This document shows positions 21,250 through 23,938 of a stretch of DNA of 23,938 nt, one piece after another. The stretch is from Monoraphidium neglectum. Taxonomy: Eukaryota; Chlorophyta; Chlorophyceae; Sphaeropleales; Selenastraceae. The position numbers and the translations under genes are program-made. Below the pieces are notes generated by a model, which worked only from the letters and a program-made list of their open reading frames with translations, made no database searches and was not told the origin of the DNA. The stretch covers positions 1 to 23,938 of the forward strand of contig NW_014013217.1 of NCBI RefSeq assembly GCF_000611645.1. Direction: 5' to 3'. Every line of letters starts with the position of its first letter. Position 1 is the first letter of the stretch.

Positions 21250-22515
21250 GATCCGGATGCTGGACATTCGTCAAGACTCGCAACCAGGTTGCCCACCTGC
21301 CGCCGCGCCGCACCCGCTGCCTCCTCGCCAGCCTTCTTTGCGGCGACCGCCCCGGCGTCGGCGTCGCACACCTGGGTCGGAGTAGGCGTGTCACGCACGG
21401 GGCCGGGGGGAGGGGGGGGGGATGGGAGACACGGGGCGCGCAGGGGCCAAGGCAAAGAGGGCCACAGCGGTTGGAGGGATGGGGCCCCCGCAGGGGGCGC
21501 AGCAAGGCCGGCGCTGCGCAGAGGAAGCGCGTGTGGCCGATCAAGCAGTACGCGAAAATGACGATACAAGCCGCCCTGGCCCAGGGCTCGGGGCACCACT
21601 ATGGCACGTGGAGCGCGCCCACAGCGCGCTGCCGCTACTGCAGCAGCTCCCGCTCCTGTTGCTGGCTGTAGTCGTTGCGGGAGGGCCCCAGCTCCCATTC
21701 GTTGCCATTTGGCTTGCTTCAGGCGCAGCTCGCCGGCATCCTGCGCGAGCCAACGCCTCTTGACTTGCAGGCTCCGTCTCCGACCGCAGTTGGCCACTCA
21801 CCGTCGCGCCGGGCCCCTCCACCGCCCCTCCTCAACGCCCTCGCCCACCTCATGTTTTCCCTTGGCCCATTCTCCTCCATCTGCACCCGCGGAAGCTTGA
21901 CCTTGGCGTCTGCAGCACCGCGCTTGATTCTCTGGCCCATCCCAATTCACATGTTGCTCCTGCGGGCCTGGAGTGGTAAATGGCGCCCGGCCCCTTGTTG
22001 GTCATTGGACTGGTGCGCCAGTCTGCCGCGCTTCGACGAGCAGCTGCTCCAGGTCGTGGCAGCCACTAGGCTCTGCGTTGCTGGTGGCAGCGGAGCGAGG
22101 CAAAGTGCATGCCCGCCGTCTGCCCACACCTCCCACAGCTCGCTGATGGGCGCCATCCAGCGCGGCAAGGAGCCCCCAGGCAACGTCTAGGGCATCTGCC
22201 CCATCGCCTGCCTGGTCTGCCCCAGGACCCTCGAGCTGCGGCCGGTGCTCTGGGACGGGCTGTGGTCTTCCCGGAGCGTGCTTCTGGGCTACTTTGGCTT
22301 TGCCACCTGGCGGAACAGCTGCCCGCCCCGGGGTGTCATCAGGGTCAGCGCGGAAAACACGGCGCCTGCGGCAGCCCCCTCAGAGTCATAGGTGGATGGC
22401 TGCGGTGCTCTATGAAATGCCAAGCCACAGGTGTAGAGCAAACTGACAAGAGCAGCAACGCCCCCATCATCATCAACACCATGCTCTGCACTGAGAGGCG
22501 CCTGAGCCCGCTTGG
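21250..22515 (-). pseudogene. Coding-like stretch with in-frame stops; decayed gene or unresolved multi-exon gene
   Basis: Third positions are strongly G/C in one register over several blocks (for example 21541-21770 and 22130-22390), as in the real genes here, so the DNA is or was coding. Read on the minus strand the peptides look natural: RLSVQSMVLMMMGALLLLSV, AVFSALTLMTPRGGQLFRQ, WMAPISELWE, KVKLPRVQMEENGPRENMR, NEWELGPSRNDYSQQQEREL and CIVIFAYCLIGHTRF, plus an exon-like block at 21250-21368 (VCDADAGAVAAKKAGEEAAG). But four in-frame TAG and two TGA interrupt this register, near 21598, 21635, 21730, 21945, 22186 and 22291, and introns do not explain all of them. The mirror register on the plus strand also carries TAGs (21669, 22188, 22389). 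Two hydrophobic blocks suggest a membrane protein. No family recognised; strand is a preference, not a proof. Confidence 0.35.
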
Positions 22516-22960
22516 CTTCCCCAGCCCCCTGTGCGCAAATCAGGTCAATTCATGCATGCACATTGTCATTACAGCTGTGGCTTGTCGCAACAAAACACAA
22601 CTATACACAACTTGAACCAGATCGCTTGACTCGCACTGGAGCACCCCAACAATCGGCCCCTTGGATCGATACACGCAATTCTCTAAAAATTTCGAACGGG
22701 CTTCAAGGTTGTGTCCATACGCAGTCGCTGGCAGCAGGAGGGGGAGGCGCCCTGTTCAAATTGGAACCACCCGGCCATGAAGCCACAGAGAGTCAGAAGA
22801 CATTCTTGAGAAGGCGAACGACGCCCGTACTACAGTTGCAGGCCTGCCGACCGCGCCCCCACGCTGCAGCGAGCGGTCCGGCAAAGCGGCAACAGACAGC
22901 ACTCGCAACTGCACAGGCCGCGAACTACATTGCAGCTGAGAGGGCGCATGCGCCAGCACC
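22516..22960. other. Upstream region of the Gln-rich gene
   Basis: Contains an AT-rich patch at about 22680-22700 (CTCTAAAAATTTCG), roughly 260 bases before the plus-strand start at 22961, suitable as promoter. No exon with coding bias was recognised between them. Confidence 0.35.
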
Positions 22961-23877
22961 ATGCGTGAGCGCGACTTCGTCCCCATCTCGCATACGTTTC
23001 CTGCGCAAAAGCCGTTCATGGAGGAGAACGGGAAACGCAGGGCTGCAAGGCCGCCGGACGACCTGCGGGTGCGTACCTGGGCGGCCGCCGTCTGCCCGTG
23101 CGTATGTCAGGGAGCAATGTGGCAGCAGTTGAAGCTGGCTAGATGAGCAGTGTTGGGCGACGCTTGCAGTGAAAAGGGGCATGCACGTCGCCGAGCCATG
23201 GAGGAAGCCCCTGAGTCGCCTCACATCGCCCATGCAGGTGCACACACTCAAATCACAACAGCAGCAGCAGCCCGCGAAGCGAGCGTGCGGCGAAGGCACG
23301 GGCGTGGGAGTGCAAGGCTCCAAAGCAGCGGCCGCCGCCTCTGGCGATAGCCAGCTGGGCGGCGTGTTCCAGCAGCAGTCGAAGGATGGCATGGAGTGAG
23401 TTGCCAATCGCCAACATTGCATTGGCCCGCGCTCCGGGCTGCCCTGGTCTTGCAGGACCTCCTGCTGCGTGCCCTACTGCTGCGTGCCCTACTGTGCAAC
23501 AAGCTTCTACTTGGGCTCAGTTCGCTGCCATCCCATCCCTCGTGCACCCGCCACACTGCAGGGTGCAGGCAGCGGCAGGCAGGCCGCTGACGGCGGCGCT
23601 GCAGGCGACCGACTTCAGCGCCTTCAACGCCATGGTCCGCAGCCAGCGCCAGCAGCACCAGGGGCAGCAGCAGCAGGGGCAGCAGCAGCAGGGGCAGAAG
23701 CAGCAGGAGCAACAGCGGCCGCCGCCTGGCGGGTCACAACGGCCGCCGCGGCAGCAGGTGCAGGTGACGACGTTTGACGTCATCACCAGCAACCGCGTGA
23801 ATGGGGAGGAGCTGGACCCTGCGCTGCAGCTCGAGGGGGTGAGCGCGCTGCTGGGGCTCCCTTGGGTGGCAATATAG
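22961..23877 (+). CDS. Gln-rich orphan protein, 193 aa
   Basis: Three plus-strand exons, 22961-23068, 23238-23395 and 23562-23877, join with consistent phases (0, then 2) through GTGCGT and GTGAGT donors and CAG acceptors. The protein begins MRERDFVPISHTFPAQKPFM and continues EENGKRRAARPPDDLRVHTL. A Gln run and an Ala/Gly stretch follow, then LTAALQATDFSAFNAMVRSQ, a long QQQG-type repeat (about residues 120-140), and a well-structured end: VTTFDVITSNRVNGEELDPA and LLGLPWVAI before TAG. The N- and C-terminal segments are not low complexity and look conserved; the Gln tracts between them look like linkers. The basic patch GKRRAARPP could be a nuclear localisation signal. Gln-rich composition would suit a transcription or RNA-binding cofactor, but I recognise no domain. 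This is the only gene here transcribed rightward. An extra exon between 23396 and 23561 cannot be excluded. Confidence 0.62.
23655..23722 (+). repeat. CAG-rich repeat coding QQQG units
   Basis: Tandem GGGCAGCAGCAGCAG-like units in frame in the third exon of the Gln-rich gene, giving alternating Gln runs and single Gly residues. Confidence 0.85.
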
Positions 23878-23938
23878 CCGCTCAATTGCTTCATGATCAT
23901 GCCTTGGGTCGGCGCGCGCCATTGTGCTTTATCTTGGG

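Noticed and set aside
21598..22391. TAG read as glutamine (genetic code change)
   Set aside because: The plus-strand gene at 22961-23877 appears to end at TAG, the other genes give no support, and simple pseudogene decay explains the in-frame TAGs.

Overview
The window looks like nuclear DNA of a green alga, most likely a GC-rich chlorophyte of the Chlorophyceae type. The grounds are intron-rich genes (usually 1-9 exons, introns about 80-330 bp), very high third-position GC, long CAG/polyQ and Ala/Gly/Ser low-complexity tracts inside proteins, (CA)n and (GA)n microsatellites, TGTAA poly(A) signals instead of AATAAA, and plant/algal protein families. No bacterial operon structure, rRNA, tRNA, CRISPR array or complete transposon was seen. 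The species cannot be named from sequence alone.

Layout, left to right. (1) 254-1815, minus: PP2A-type Ser/Thr phosphatase catalytic subunit, running off the left edge in its C-terminal half. (2) 2731-5935, minus: a four-exon, 876-residue protein with two RUN domains separated by a long disordered linker. (3) 7147-7577, minus: a two-exon, 76-residue single-membrane-span protein of unknown function. (4) 9144-11116, minus: a five-exon tail-anchored ubiquitin-conjugating enzyme of the UBC32/UBE2J type (ER-associated degradation). (5) 11761-13218, minus: a single-exon F-box-like protein with about nine and a half 27-residue ankyrin-like repeats ending in GCPWD. (6) about 14200-15994, minus: a large, mostly disordered unknown protein. 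(7) 17593-20794, minus: a nine-exon SEC14/CRAL-TRIO lipid-transfer protein of 332 residues. (8) about 21250-22515: a stretch with coding-like codon periodicity but in-frame stops on both strands, unresolved. (9) 22961-23877, plus: a three-exon Gln-rich orphan protein of 193 residues.

Seven consecutive recognisable genes are on the minus strand; only the last is on the plus strand. They do not form an obvious pathway. RUN, UBC32 and SEC14 proteins all act at membranes, and the F-box-like and E2 proteins both belong to ubiquitin pathways, but this is probably ordinary eukaryotic gene order rather than a functional cluster.

Exon coordinates were derived by hand by matching reading phase, GT/GC-AG borders and conserved family sequence across each junction. 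Every junction stated as firm keeps frame and restores family spacing. Two introns (in the UBC32 and SEC14 genes) begin with GC instead of GT, and a third candidate lies in the PP2A gene.
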